Shown one piece after another: positions 27,230 to 34,802 of a stretch of DNA of 48,516 bases (position 1 is the first letter of the stretch; the number at the start of each line of letters is the position of its first letter). Made by a program: the position numbers and the translations under genes. The DNA is from Deltaproteobacteria bacterium (lineage in GTDB: Bacteria; Myxococcota; Kuafuiibacteriia; Kuafuiibacteriales; Kuafuiibacteriaceae), in assembly GCA_011526105.1 (NCBI GenBank), contig WYAZ01000080.1, forward strand, positions 1-48,516, read 5' to 3'. Under the pieces are notes generated by a model. That model was given only the letters and a program-made list of their open reading frames with translations. It was not told where the DNA came from and searched no databases.

Positions 27230-29176
27230 ATGGGCGCTTCGCTCGAACTCACCGAAGCGGCTCCGCTTCCGGAGCGCATCGGGCAATACACGATCCTCTG
27301 CCAGCTCGATCAGGGCGGGATGGCGACGCTGTTCCTCGGGCGGGCGGCCGGTCTCGGCGGCTTCGAGCGGCTCTTCGCGATCAAGCTGATCCACGAGCAC
27401 CTCTCTCGGGAGAAGCGCTTCGTGGACATGTTCCTCGACGAGGCTCGCCTCGCGGCGCGGATTGTTCATCCCAACGTGGTGTCGGTCTACGAGGTCGGTC
27501 TCGATCGCGGCCGACACTTCATCGCGATGGACTACATCAACGGCGAGACGCTCTCGCTGGCGCTTCAGCACACGTGGGGGCAAAAGCAGCCCTTTCCACT
27601 GGGTCTGGCAGTTTATCTCGCGGGCCAAGCCGCCGAAGGGCTTCATGCCGCCCACGAGCTGAAAGGTGTCGATGGGCAGCCCTTGGGCGTGGTTCACCGC
27701 GATGTCGCTCCGTCGAACCTGATGCTCGGCTACGACGGCATCCTGCGCGTCATGGACTTCGGCGTGGCCAAGGCGCGGGACCAGGTGACACACACTCGCC
27801 CCGGTACGATCAAGGGAACACTCGCGTACATGGCGCCCGAGCACGTTCGTTCCCGGGTGCTCGACCGACGCGCAGACGTCTGGTCCCTCGGCGTGGTGCT
27901 CTGGGAGACGCTGGTCGGAAAGCGCCTGTTCAAAGGAAGAAACGACGTCGAGACCTCGGAGCGTCTCCTTAGGCGCAAGGTCCTGCCGCCCAGCGACCTG
28001 CGACCCGAGGTCCCTGCGGTTCTAGACGGCATCGTGCGACGCGCGCTGGATCGCGATCCAGATCGTCGCTACCCAACCGCGCGCGAGTTCGGCGAGGCCC
28101 TCCAGGAGTACTTGGCCACCGCTCGGGTGCGCATCGGCCCATCGGATGTCGAGGCCTTCATGCAGACGACCTTCGAGGAGCGCTTCAGCTGGCGACAAGA
28201 GATCCAGCAGCGCGCGCCCACCGCCACCGCCAAGGAGTTTAGGGCGTACGAAGGCCTCATCGAGAACCCCACCAGCGACTCCGAGGTCGAGATCGATCTG
28301 TTGGCCGAGGAGGCGATGGAGGAGATCTTCGAGGAGCCCGAGGAGCCCAAGGAGACGCCGCACGCCCCCGACGAATCCGTCGCAAGCGATGACGCCCAGC
28401 TCGTCGCGCCTCCGGTCATTGGCCTCACCGAAGAAGAGAAGCGGCAGCAGCTCAGGAGCCCAGAGCCCACGCAGGTCATCCGGAGCGAGCGAGCCCTGGC
28501 CCGAGCCCGACACGAGCGAGTCGAGAAGGTCTCGGACGGCCGGATCTTCCTCTACCAGTGGAGAGAGAAGGCGGACCAGAGCGTCGAGTTGATGCTCCAG
28601 CAAACGCGTCCGCCACGCGCGCTGCTGTACGCGATCGCCGCGGCCGCGGTGCTGGTGCTCGCCTTGGTCGTATGGCGCAGCAGCGGGCCCGAGGAGCCGC
28701 AGTTCGAGACGCTGAGCCCGACACCGGCGCAACCCGAGGTCAGCGAACGGGCTCCCCCGCGTGAAGTCGAAGGCGAAACCGTGACCTCGCCACCGGAGCC
28801 CACCGAGACCGAGGCTGCGCTTGGCCCGTCCCCCATCGAGCCGGCGCCTCCGCCGACGAAACAGCCCGACGCGACGCCGTCGTTCGAGCTGCGCTTCCAG
28901 CTCTCACCGAGCGACGCGCAACTGAGCGTCGATGGTCGGGCCCTGGACTCGAGGGAACGAATCACGGTGGAAGGGGAGCGAAGCGTGCTCGTGGAGGCCA
29001 CCGCGCCCGGCTATCGTCCCTATCGGAAGTCCACGCGAGTCAGCGAGGACCTCGTCCTTCGCATCGAGCTTTCTCGCCTCGCGGATGAAGCCTCTCAAAG
29101 CAGGACCGCGAAGAAGCCGCGACAAGGCACCAAAAAGACCAGCAAGCTACTCATCGTCGAAGGAGGCGATCTTTGA
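27230..29176 (+). CDS. Transmembrane Ser/Thr protein kinase with PEGA domain
   Basis: ATG 27230 gives 648 residues. The kinase domain (about 18-290) has LDQGGMA at the P-loop (Asp27 where the first Gly of GxGGM is usual), FAIK Lys52, Glu71 in the C-helix, HRDVAPSN (156-163) in place of HRDLKPxN, DFG (176-178) and APE (202-204), so it should be active. HRDVxPxN is typical of myxobacterial kinases. A long acidic and Arg-containing linker (about 300-460) is cytosolic, with one membrane helix at about 463-483. A Pro/Glu/Thr-rich periplasmic segment then leads to a PEGA domain (about 545-615). It probably links envelope state to cytosolic phosphorylation. The next gene is translationally coupled. 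Confidence 0.88.
   Translation: MGASLELTEAAPLPERIGQYTILCQLDQGGMATLFLGRAAGLGGFERLFAIKLIHEHLSREKRFVDMFLDEARLAARIVHPNVVSVYEVGLDRGRHFIAMDYINGETLSLALQHTWGQKQPFPLGLAVYLAGQAAEGLHAAHELKGVDGQPLGVVHRDVAPSNLMLGYDGILRVMDFGVAKARDQVTHTRPGTIKGTLAYMAPEHVRSRVLDRRADVWSLGVVLWETLVGKRLFKGRNDVETSERLLRRKVLPPSDLRPEVPAVLDGIVRRALDRDPDRRYPTAREFGEALQEYLATARVRIGPSDVEAFMQTTFEERFSWRQEIQQRAPTATAKEFRAYEGLIENPTSDSEVEIDLLAEEAMEEIFEEPEEPKETPHAPDESVASDDAQLVAPPVIGLTEEEKRQQLRSPEPTQVIRSERALARARHERVEKVSDGRIFLYQWREKADQSVELMLQQTRPPRALLYAIAAAAVLVLALVVWRSSGPEEPQFETLSPTPAQPEVSERAPPREVEGETVTSPPEPTETEAALGPSPIEPAPPPTKQPDATPSFELRFQLSPSDAQLSVDGRALDSRERITVEGERSVLVEATAPGYRPYRKSTRVSEDLVLRIELSRLADEASQSRTAKKPRQGTKKTSKLLIVEGGDL
29161..29166 (+). 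promoter_or_regulatory. Strong Shine-Dalgarno for the TTG start at 29173
   Basis: AGGAGG lies 6 bases before TTG 29173, inside the end of the kinase gene. Together with the TTGA overlap of start and stop it supports a TTG start and coupled translation. Confidence 0.55.
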
Positions 29177-29964
29177 ACTCGAGTCTGAGCATCCCGCGCC
29201 ACCTCGTGCTCGTGGCGGCGGTGGCATCATCCGTTTGGGGGGCACCCGCCCTCGCGGAGGAGTCCGTAGCCGAAGATGGACCTCGAAAGGCCGAAGCCAG
29301 GGCGCGCCTAGACGCCGGCAACGAACTCCTGCGCGAGCGCCAATACGAAGGGGCCCTCCGGGAGTACCAGGCCGCGTTTCGCGCCTACCCCAGTCCCAAG
29401 ATCCGACTCAACATCGCCGAGGCCCACTTCCAGCTCGGCAACTGGGCCGGAGCCTACGACAACTACCAAGGCTTCCTGACCGAGACCGAACCTGACTCCG
29501 AGCTGCACGCCGCCGCGAGCGCACGCAGGTCCGAACTCGAATCGAAGGTCGCGTTCATCCAGATCGAGAGCCCGATGGATGGCGTCGCCGTCTTCGTGAG
29601 CGACGTCCACGCGGGTGATACGCCGGTCGAGCGAGTCGCAGTGAATCCCGGCCGACACACGGTGGTGGCGGAGAAGGACGGCTATCAGTCGTTCGAGATC
29701 TCCGAGATCCTCACCTCGGGAGAGACCAAGACCGTCGTGGTCGCGATGGTGCCGATTCAAGTGGCACCGCCGGTCGCGATCGAGACGAGGACGGACACAA
29801 AAGACGACGGGAGTGTTTTCGAAGAGTGGTGGTTCTGGGCGATCGTCGGAGGCGTGGTGGTGGTCGGCGCCGGTGTCGCCGTTGCGGCTTCGACCGGCGG
29901 GAGCGATTTTCTGCCCGCGGGCGAGCTCGGCGCCTCCGGAACCTCGAGCTGGGAACGATTCTAA
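29173..29964 (+). CDS. TPR and PEGA-domain membrane protein, partner of the kinase
   Basis: The start TTG 29173 overlaps the kinase stop (TTGA) and has AGGAGG 6 bases upstream; it gives 263 residues. A signal peptide (1 to about 27, ending ALA) is followed by two TPR-like helical repeats (about 38-115). A PEGA-type beta segment (about 125-185; ESPMDGVAVFV, NPGRHTVVAEKDGY) and a membrane helix (about 215-240) follow. The PEGA domain matches that of the preceding kinase, so the pair probably works together in the envelope, perhaps as a sensor or scaffold for the kinase's periplasmic part. This is inference from coupling and shared domain. The gene ends convergent to the Gly-rich lipoprotein. 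Confidence 0.75.
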   Translation: MNSSLSIPRHLVLVAAVASSVWGAPALAEESVAEDGPRKAEARARLDAGNELLRERQYEGALREYQAAFRAYPSPKIRLNIAEAHFQLGNWAGAYDNYQGFLTETEPDSELHAAASARRSELESKVAFIQIESPMDGVAVFVSDVHAGDTPVERVAVNPGRHTVVAEKDGYQSFEISEILTSGETKTVVVAMVPIQVAPPVAIETRTDTKDDGSVFEEWWFWAIVGGVVVVGAGVAVAASTGGSDFLPAGELGASGTSSWERF

Positions 29965-29977
29965 AGCGGCCCGAGCT

Positions 29978-31660
29978 CTAGGGGCAGCCGGTCGCGCTCG
30001 GCGCGACGTCTCCGGTGAGGGAGCACGTTCCGGAAGCGTTGACGCGCACGCGCCCCGGGCCGCCGCCGCCGCCGCCGCCGCCGGAGCGGCCGCCCGAGCC
30101 ATCCTCGCCGTTTTCGCCGGGTCCAGCCCCGACTGAACCGCTGGAGCCATCGCCGCCGCCACCACCACCCAAGCCGCCCTGACCGGCGAGCGCGACGGCA
30201 TCATCACCACGCGCGCCCGAAGGCCCACCGTCCGCACCGCCACCACCGCCGCCTCCGCCTTTGGCGGCGATTTGGCCGGCGACGGAAACGACGACGCCCT
30301 CGAGCAGGACGAGACCACCCGCGCCGCCGCCCCCGCCGCCAGAGCGGGAGCCGGCGCCCGCACCACCGCCGCCGCCCGCCAGGATGGCACCGCCGATGGA
30401 CAAGGTACCGCTCACGGAGATCTGAAGAGCCCCGCCCCCGCCGCCGCCTGAGCCAGCTGATCCTCCGGCGCCCCCGCCACCGGAACAGCCCCCGCGGAGC
30501 GGGATGCCGAGCTCTTCGCCGGAGATCGGACCAGGCGTGCCGCCGTTGGCACCGTTGGCGTTGTCGCCGCCTCGGCCGCCGGGCGCCCCATAACCACCAC
30601 CTCCGCCGGCCGCACCGCCGCCAGCGGTGAATCCACCACCGCCGCCCACACCGGGGGTGCAGGAGGACGGAGAGACACCGGGTCCGCGGGTCGACCCGAC
30701 GCCTCCGACATCGATGGTCCCATCGACCGAGGCCGCTCCGTCGACCGCGAGAATGATCGCCCGCGTTCCGCTCACCCGGAAGGTGCTGCCGGATCCGAGG
30801 ACCAGATTGTCGAGCGTCAGGACCACCGCCTGCGGCCCACCGGCCTGATCGATGACGAGAGGATTCGGAGTGGATGAACCGCACCAGTTCGTGAACACCA
30901 AGGTCTGGGTGTCGAAGGTCGTGAGTCCACAGTTGAGCAGACCCAAGACGGGCGCGGAAACCGCGGAGGGATCGAAGTTGCTCGGCACGTAGGGGTAGTT
31001 CAAAGAGACCAGACCCGAGTCGACCACCCCCGTGTCCGGGTCGCCCGCGTCCGGGTCACCCGCGTCCGGGTCACCCGCGTCCGGGTCACCCGCATCCGGG
31101 TCACCTGCGTCCGGGTCACCTGCGTCCGGCACCTCCGTGTCAGCCGGCGTCGCGTCGAGCGCGCCACCGTCGGACGCGTCGAGGACCCCCGCGTCGAGGC
31201 CCAGGTCCGGCCGCGGCAGATCGGCGACCCCGCCGTCGACCGGGCCTGCGCCCCCGAGCGTCAGGCTGAACTGATTACAGGCGTCGGGAGAGGCCAGAAA
31301 ACCGGCGCCCGAACGACCGACCTCAGCCCCAGCGCCTCCGGCGGCGTCATAGGCCACCACCGTGATCTCGAGTTCCAGAGCCGCGGTCGGTGCTGGCTCG
31401 AGCACCACCACGAGCGCAGTGGTCCCGTCTGAGAGTTGGCCGCCGAGATCGAAGCTGCGGCGCGCCGAGATCTCCCCGCCCACCACACTCACGACCAAAG
31501 AGGCCGCCGCCCTAGAGGCCGCCGACTCCGCGGAGATATCGAGTTGGAAGCTCGCGACACCGTCCTTACAGACGTCGCCCTTACACGCTGGGCTCAGGGC
31601 CGCGAGGAAGAGCAGACCGACGACCAAGAGCGGGGAGAGGGAGCGGCTCGGGTGAGGCAT
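29978..31660 (-). CDS. Gly-rich lipoprotein with DAGDP repeat stalk
   Basis: ATG 31660 is chosen because it opens a signal peptide with lipobox SPAC (Cys26); an upstream in-frame extension to 31723 is less likely. It has 560 residues. An N-terminal beta domain (about 28-165) is followed by a linker of DAGDP repeats encoded by a 15-bp minisatellite. A strand-rich segment with VVLTLDNLVLGSGSTFRV then leads into a long Gly-rich region (about 335 to 535) with runs of up to nine Gly, as in secreted Gly-rich surface proteins. It is probably exposed on the cell surface; function unknown. TAGAAT 11 bases before the start suggests a leaderless or nearly leaderless transcript. Confidence 0.7.
   Translation of the reverse strand: MPHPSRSLSPLLVVGLLFLAALSPACKGDVCKDGVASFQLDISAESAASRAAASLVVSVVGGEISARRSFDLGGQLSDGTTALVVVLEPAPTAALELEITVVAYDAAGGAGAEVGRSGAGFLASPDACNQFSLTLGGAGPVDGGVADLPRPDLGLDAGVLDASDGGALDATPADTEVPDAGDPDAGDPDAGDPDAGDPDAGDPDAGDPDTGVVDSGLVSLNYPYVPSNFDPSAVSAPVLGLLNCGLTTFDTQTLVFTNWCGSSTPNPLVIDQAGGPQAVVLTLDNLVLGSGSTFRVSGTRAIILAVDGAASVDGTIDVGGVGSTRGPGVSPSSCTPGVGGGGGFTAGGGAAGGGGGYGAPGGRGGDNANGANGGTPGPISGEELGIPLRGGCSGGGGAGGSAGSGGGGGGALQISVSGTLSIGGAILAGGGGGAGAGSRSGGGGGGAGGLVLLEGVVVSVAGQIAAKGGGGGGGGADGGPSGARGDDAVALAGQGGLGGGGGGDGSSGSVGAGPGENGEDGSGGRSGGGGGGGGPGRVRVNASGTCSLTGDVAPSATGCP
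31031..31129. repeat. 15-bp tandem repeat (minisatellite) inside a coding region
   Basis: About six and a half copies of a 15-base unit (plus-strand form CGCGTCCGGGTCACC with small changes) encode DAGDP on the minus strand. The copies differ at only a few third-position bases, so the array probably changes length by slipped pairing and would lengthen or shorten the linker in frame. Confidence 0.9.
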
Positions 31661-31671
31661 GGACGAGCGCG

Positions 31672-31677
31672 ATTCTA
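31672..31677 (-). promoter_or_regulatory. Candidate -10 element (TAGAAT)
   Basis: On the minus strand TAGAAT ends 11 bases before ATG 31660. It is a near match to TATAAT. No Shine-Dalgarno lies between. Confidence 0.4.
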
Positions 31678-31755
31678 TCAGCATCCGAGTCCGGCTCCGA
31701 AGTCCGGACGCCAGGCTCTCCACGCGTCGCGAAACGGCCCAGATCCTCCATGTTT

Positions 31756-31779
31756 ACCGGCAGTTCCGCGGCTGCCGGT
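31756..31779. promoter_or_regulatory. Perfect 8-bp inverted repeat upstream of the permease
   Basis: ACCGGCAG and CTGCCGGT are separated by 8 bases, 76 bases before ATG 31855. It lies between the divergent lipoprotein and the permease. It could be an operator or an mRNA hairpin; no U-run follows, so it is not a typical terminator. Confidence 0.35.
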
Positions 31780-31854
31780 CGTCCGCCGTTCGTCGGCCCT
31801 AGCCCCCATCCTCAGGCCCGTGCTACCGGAGCCTGCCTTTCTCTGAGCCCGAGC

Positions 31855-33069
31855 ATGTGGACCGGTCTCACCGTCTTTCTTCTGACCTACGCCGTGGTAT
31901 CGGCTCGCCGGCTTGGATGGCTCAACCTCGACCGACCCGGCGGCGCCTTGCTCGGCGCAGTCGCAGTCGTCCTGCTCGGCGTGCTCCCGGCCGACGACGC
32001 CGTCCGTGCGATCGACGGCCGCACACTTCTGCTCTTGTTCGGGATGATGGGAATGGGCGCCTTCCTCGGTGCCGATGGCTTCTTCGAGCGCACGAGCGAA
32101 GCCCTCGCCGGCTGGGCGCAGACCCCCGCACGTCTCCTCGGGGCAGTGATCTGGGGCGCGGGTGGTCTGTCGGCGCTGATCACGAACGACGCGGTTTGCG
32201 TGCTCGGCGCACCGATCCTCGTCGCACTCATCAAGAAGCACAGCCTCCCGCCCCTGCCCTTCTTGCTCGGTCTCGCCACCGCCTCCAACACCGGAAGCGT
32301 GGCCACCTTGGTCGGCAACCCCCAGAACATGCTGTGCGCGAGCTTGGGGCAGCTCTCCTATCGAGAGCACCTGATACTGATGCTCCCACTCGCGCTGATA
32401 TCGCTGGCGCTGAATCATGCCCTCCTCCACTTCATGCACCGCAGCGCCCTCTCGGCTTCCGCGCTCGCCCCGACCACGAAGACGCCGGTCTTCACGATGC
32501 AGAGCGCGGCGACGCTCTTCGTCATCTTCGGGACCTCGATCCTCTACACCCTCGGTGCCGACCTCGCCTGGACCGCGGCCGGCGGCTGCGGGGTGCTGCT
32601 CCTGCTCACGCGAGAGAAGCCCGAGATGATCTGGGCCCGAATCGACTGGTCGGTCCTGCTCTTCTTCGCTGCGCTCTTTGTGGTGGTGGAGGGCTTGGTC
32701 CGAACCGGCGCTCCGGAGCTCTTCTTCGCGCGCCACTCGCTGGGTGAACTCGCGAGCGTTCCGGACGGAGTGAGCGTTGCGGCTCTGTTCCTCGTGGGCT
32801 CCAACGTCGTCTCGAATGTCCCCTTCATCCTCGTCGTGAAAGAGCAGATGGCAGGTTTCTCGGACCCGAAGCTCGCTTGGGAGATGCTCGCCATGGCCTC
32901 GACTTTTGCCGGAAACCTGACCCTGCTCGGCTCGGTCGCAAACGTGATCGTGGCGGAAAAGAGCCACGAGGTCGGTGGGTTTGGGTTCTTTGCGCATCTC
33001 AGGGTGGGTCTCCCGCTGGCGCTGGCAACCACCCTCCTCGGGTCGGTCTGGCTGATGCTCATCCGCTGA
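31855..33069 (+). CDS. SLC13/ArsB/NhaD-like ion permease
   Basis: ATG 31855 gives 404 residues; upstream in-frame codons are not needed. About eleven hydrophobic helices span the chain. NTGSVATLVGNPQNM (about 144-158) and a second SNVVSNVPFILV / STFAGNLTLLGSVANVIV pair (about 320-365) are the paired re-entrant, Asn-Pro or Gly-Asn motifs of the ion-transporter superfamily (ArsB, CitM, NhaD, DASS). It is probably a Na+- or H+-coupled anion transporter or antiporter; substrate cannot be told. It is followed 22 bases later by a metal exporter, which makes a metal- or arsenite-related role possible but unproven. Confidence 0.75.
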   Translation: MWTGLTVFLLTYAVVSARRLGWLNLDRPGGALLGAVAVVLLGVLPADDAVRAIDGRTLLLLFGMMGMGAFLGADGFFERTSEALAGWAQTPARLLGAVIWGAGGLSALITNDAVCVLGAPILVALIKKHSLPPLPFLLGLATASNTGSVATLVGNPQNMLCASLGQLSYREHLILMLPLALISLALNHALLHFMHRSALSASALAPTTKTPVFTMQSAATLFVIFGTSILYTLGADLAWTAAGGCGVLLLLTREKPEMIWARIDWSVLLFFAALFVVVEGLVRTGAPELFFARHSLGELASVPDGVSVAALFLVGSNVVSNVPFILVVKEQMAGFSDPKLAWEMLAMASTFAGNLTLLGSVANVIVAEKSHEVGGFGFFAHLRVGLPLALATTLLGSVWLMLIR

Positions 33070-33077
33070 GCCCCTGC

Positions 33078-33083
33078 TAGAGT
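33078..33083 (+). promoter_or_regulatory. Candidate -10 element (TAGAGT), possible leaderless start
   Basis: TAGAGT ends 8 bases before GTG 33092 and no Shine-Dalgarno is present. It lies in the 22-base gap after the permease gene, so the exporter may have its own promoter. Confidence 0.35.
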
Positions 33084-33091
33084 GCAGCACA

Positions 33092-34060
33092 GTGCATACC
33101 AAGGCGCTCGAAGAGTGGCGTTGCGAGCTGGACCTTCAGCCCCCGCCCGCCCTCGCTCAGAACGAACGACGCACCAAGTGGGTTGTCGCTCTCACCGCGG
33201 TCACGATGGTCGTCGAGATCGTGGCCGGCATGTGGACCGGGTCCATGGCCCTCCTCGCCGATGGCTGGCACATGGCCTCCCACGTCGGAGCGCTGGGGCT
33301 CTCGTGGATGGCCTACGTGTTCGCGCGGCGGCACGCCAAGACGGGGTCTTTCGTCTTCGGAACGGGCAAGGTCTACGCCCTCGCAGGCTACTCCAGTGCG
33401 GTGCTGCTCGGCGTCGTGTCGGTGCTGATGGTGGTGGAGAGCGTGGGGCGCGTGCTGAATCCAGAGAGCGTGGCGTTTCGTGAGGCGTTGGTGGTGGCGG
33501 GGTTGGGGTTGGTGGTGAATCTCGTGAGCGCGTGGATGTTGAGGGAGACACACGCGCACGGCGAGGGGCATGATCACGTTGACGATCACGGCCACGAGCA
33601 CGTTCACGTTCACGGTGAGGGGGAGGGGCGGGACCATAATCTCGCGGCGGCGTATCTGCATGTGTTGGCGGATGCGCTCACGAGTGTGCTGGCGATTGTG
33701 GCGTTGACGCTGGGGGCGTACTCGGGGCTTTGGTTTCTGGACCCGGCGATTGGGATCCTCGGCGGAGTTGTGATCCTCCGTTGGTCGTATTCGCTCTCGC
33801 GTCAGAGCGCACGCCAGCTCCTGGACATGACAGCTTCGGTGGAGCTCGAAGCGAAAATCCGGGCGGCGGCGGAGGCGGAGGAGGCGGACACCCGAGTGGC
33901 CGATCTGCACGTCTGGTCGCTCGGACCGGCCGGCCACGGCTGCGTGATTCGGGTCGTCACTGGGGTCACCGACTCCGCGGAGTCACTCAGAAAGCGCATC
34001 CAGCTCGCGGTTCCGCTCGCGCATCTGACGGTCGAAGTGCATCGCTGTCCCGAGCACTGA
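33092..34060 (+). CDS. dmeF: Cation diffusion facilitator, DmeF-like Co/Ni exporter
   Basis: GTG 33092 gives 322 residues. Six membrane helices are expected. ADGWHMASH (about 56-64) in helix 2 and HVLAD (about 190-194) in helix 5 supply the metal-site Asp and His. A His-rich loop lies at about 152-181 (HAHGEGHDHVDDHGHEH) and a cytosolic domain at the C-terminus (about 250-322). The start MHTKALEEW and the TKWVVALTAVTMVVEIVAG segment match DmeF proteins, which export Co(II)/Ni(II) in exchange for protons. From about 33430 to 33740 the codons turn to G-ending forms (GTG, TTG, GCG), unlike the C-ending codons on both sides, perhaps a recombined segment. Confidence 0.85.
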   Translation: MHTKALEEWRCELDLQPPPALAQNERRTKWVVALTAVTMVVEIVAGMWTGSMALLADGWHMASHVGALGLSWMAYVFARRHAKTGSFVFGTGKVYALAGYSSAVLLGVVSVLMVVESVGRVLNPESVAFREALVVAGLGLVVNLVSAWMLRETHAHGEGHDHVDDHGHEHVHVHGEGEGRDHNLAAAYLHVLADALTSVLAIVALTLGAYSGLWFLDPAIGILGGVVILRWSYSLSRQSARQLLDMTASVELEAKIRAAAEAEEADTRVADLHVWSLGPAGHGCVIRVVTGVTDSAESLRKRIQLAVPLAHLTVEVHRCPEH

Positions 34061-34132
34061 GGCGACCCGCCCCGCGTCGATCTTCCTCGACTTCGACGCT
34101 TTTTGAGCATCGCCCCCGGCCGCGGTGCGTGT

Positions 34133-34138
34133 TAGGAA
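34133..34138 (+). promoter_or_regulatory. Candidate -10 element (TAGGAA), possible leaderless start
   Basis: TTAGGAA ends 7 bases before ATG 34146; the intervening CCCAAGA has no clear Shine-Dalgarno sequence. Confidence 0.3.
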
Positions 34139-34145
34139 CCCAAGA

Positions 34146-34778
34146 ATGAGCAAGAAGTCCGATCTGGAGGCCGCCGCCGAGCGCCTCGGGGTCCGCTTTC
34201 CGCCGCGTTTCGTCGAGAAGTACCTTTCCGGGGTCGAGGTCCCGGAGGGCATCCCGGCCTCGAAGTGGATGCCCGTCGCGGCTCTGGTCTTTAATCCGAA
34301 GGGCGAGGTCCCGGAAGGAGTCGGCTTCCCAAGCGAGGGAGATCCAGACTTCTACTGCCTGCTCGCGGACGAGGATGGCGAGCTCTCGGAGGTCCTGCAC
34401 CATTGGAACTTCGAGAGCCGGGACTTCGAGGCGGTAGAGCCGTACTTGGGCGCCAAAGCGAGCGGAGCGAGCTGGAAGCCGTCGGACCTGGCCGCCCAGA
34501 GCCCAATCGGAGCCAAGAAGGCCGAGCCCGTCGCCCCGCCCAAGACGCTCCTCGAGGTGCTGCTCGAACGAGAACTCATCGAGATCCGCCCGGTGGACCA
34601 GCCGTCCATGGCCGCCTTGCTCCTCGAGCTCGAAGAGACCTCGAGCTCCGCCCGCGAGTTCGCCGAGCGCTTGGTCGCGAGCATCGAGGACGATGTGAGG
34701 GTGAGAGAGTTCTTCTTCGATGAGGATGAGCTGGTCGAGCTCATGAAGAAGCTCGGCTTCGTCGCCAAAGGGGCATGA
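34146..34778 (+). CDS. Hypothetical acidic protein, SMI1/KNR4-like N-terminus possible
   Basis: ATG 34146 gives 210 residues. There is no signal peptide or membrane helix. FPPRFVEKYLSGVEVPEG (about 18-35) and DFYCLLADEDGEL (about 66-78) recall the SMI1/KNR4 (SUKH) fold, but the match is weak. A Pro/Ala linker (about 118-138) separates a helical, acidic C-terminal half (LLEVLLEREL, LLLELEE, FFFDEDELVELMKKLGF). It ends 24 bases before the convergent FHA gene. No toxin neighbour that would support an immunity role is present. Function unknown. Confidence 0.55.
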   Translation: MSKKSDLEAAAERLGVRFPPRFVEKYLSGVEVPEGIPASKWMPVAALVFNPKGEVPEGVGFPSEGDPDFYCLLADEDGELSEVLHHWNFESRDFEAVEPYLGAKASGASWKPSDLAAQSPIGAKKAEPVAPPKTLLEVLLERELIEIRPVDQPSMAALLLELEETSSSAREFAERLVASIEDDVRVREFFFDEDELVELMKKLGFVAKGA

Positions 34779-34802
34779 GCTCCACCGAGCCGGTCCTAGG
34801 CT

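Noticed and set aside
29999-30660. Low-complexity Gly/Ala-rich stretch as an assembly artefact
   Set aside because: It stays open, keeps gene-like codon bias and continues a secreted protein, so it is probably genuine.
31031-31129. Tandem repeat as a CRISPR array
   Set aside because: The 15-base units abut with no spacers and encode an in-frame DAGDP linker.
31678-33102. Minus-strand open frame (474 codons) opposite the permease
   Set aside because: Arg/Glu-rich shadow; the plus strand has transporter motifs and membrane helices.
34146-34778. Toxin-immunity (SUKH) gene
   Set aside because: The resemblance is weak and there is no toxin or secretion gene next to it.
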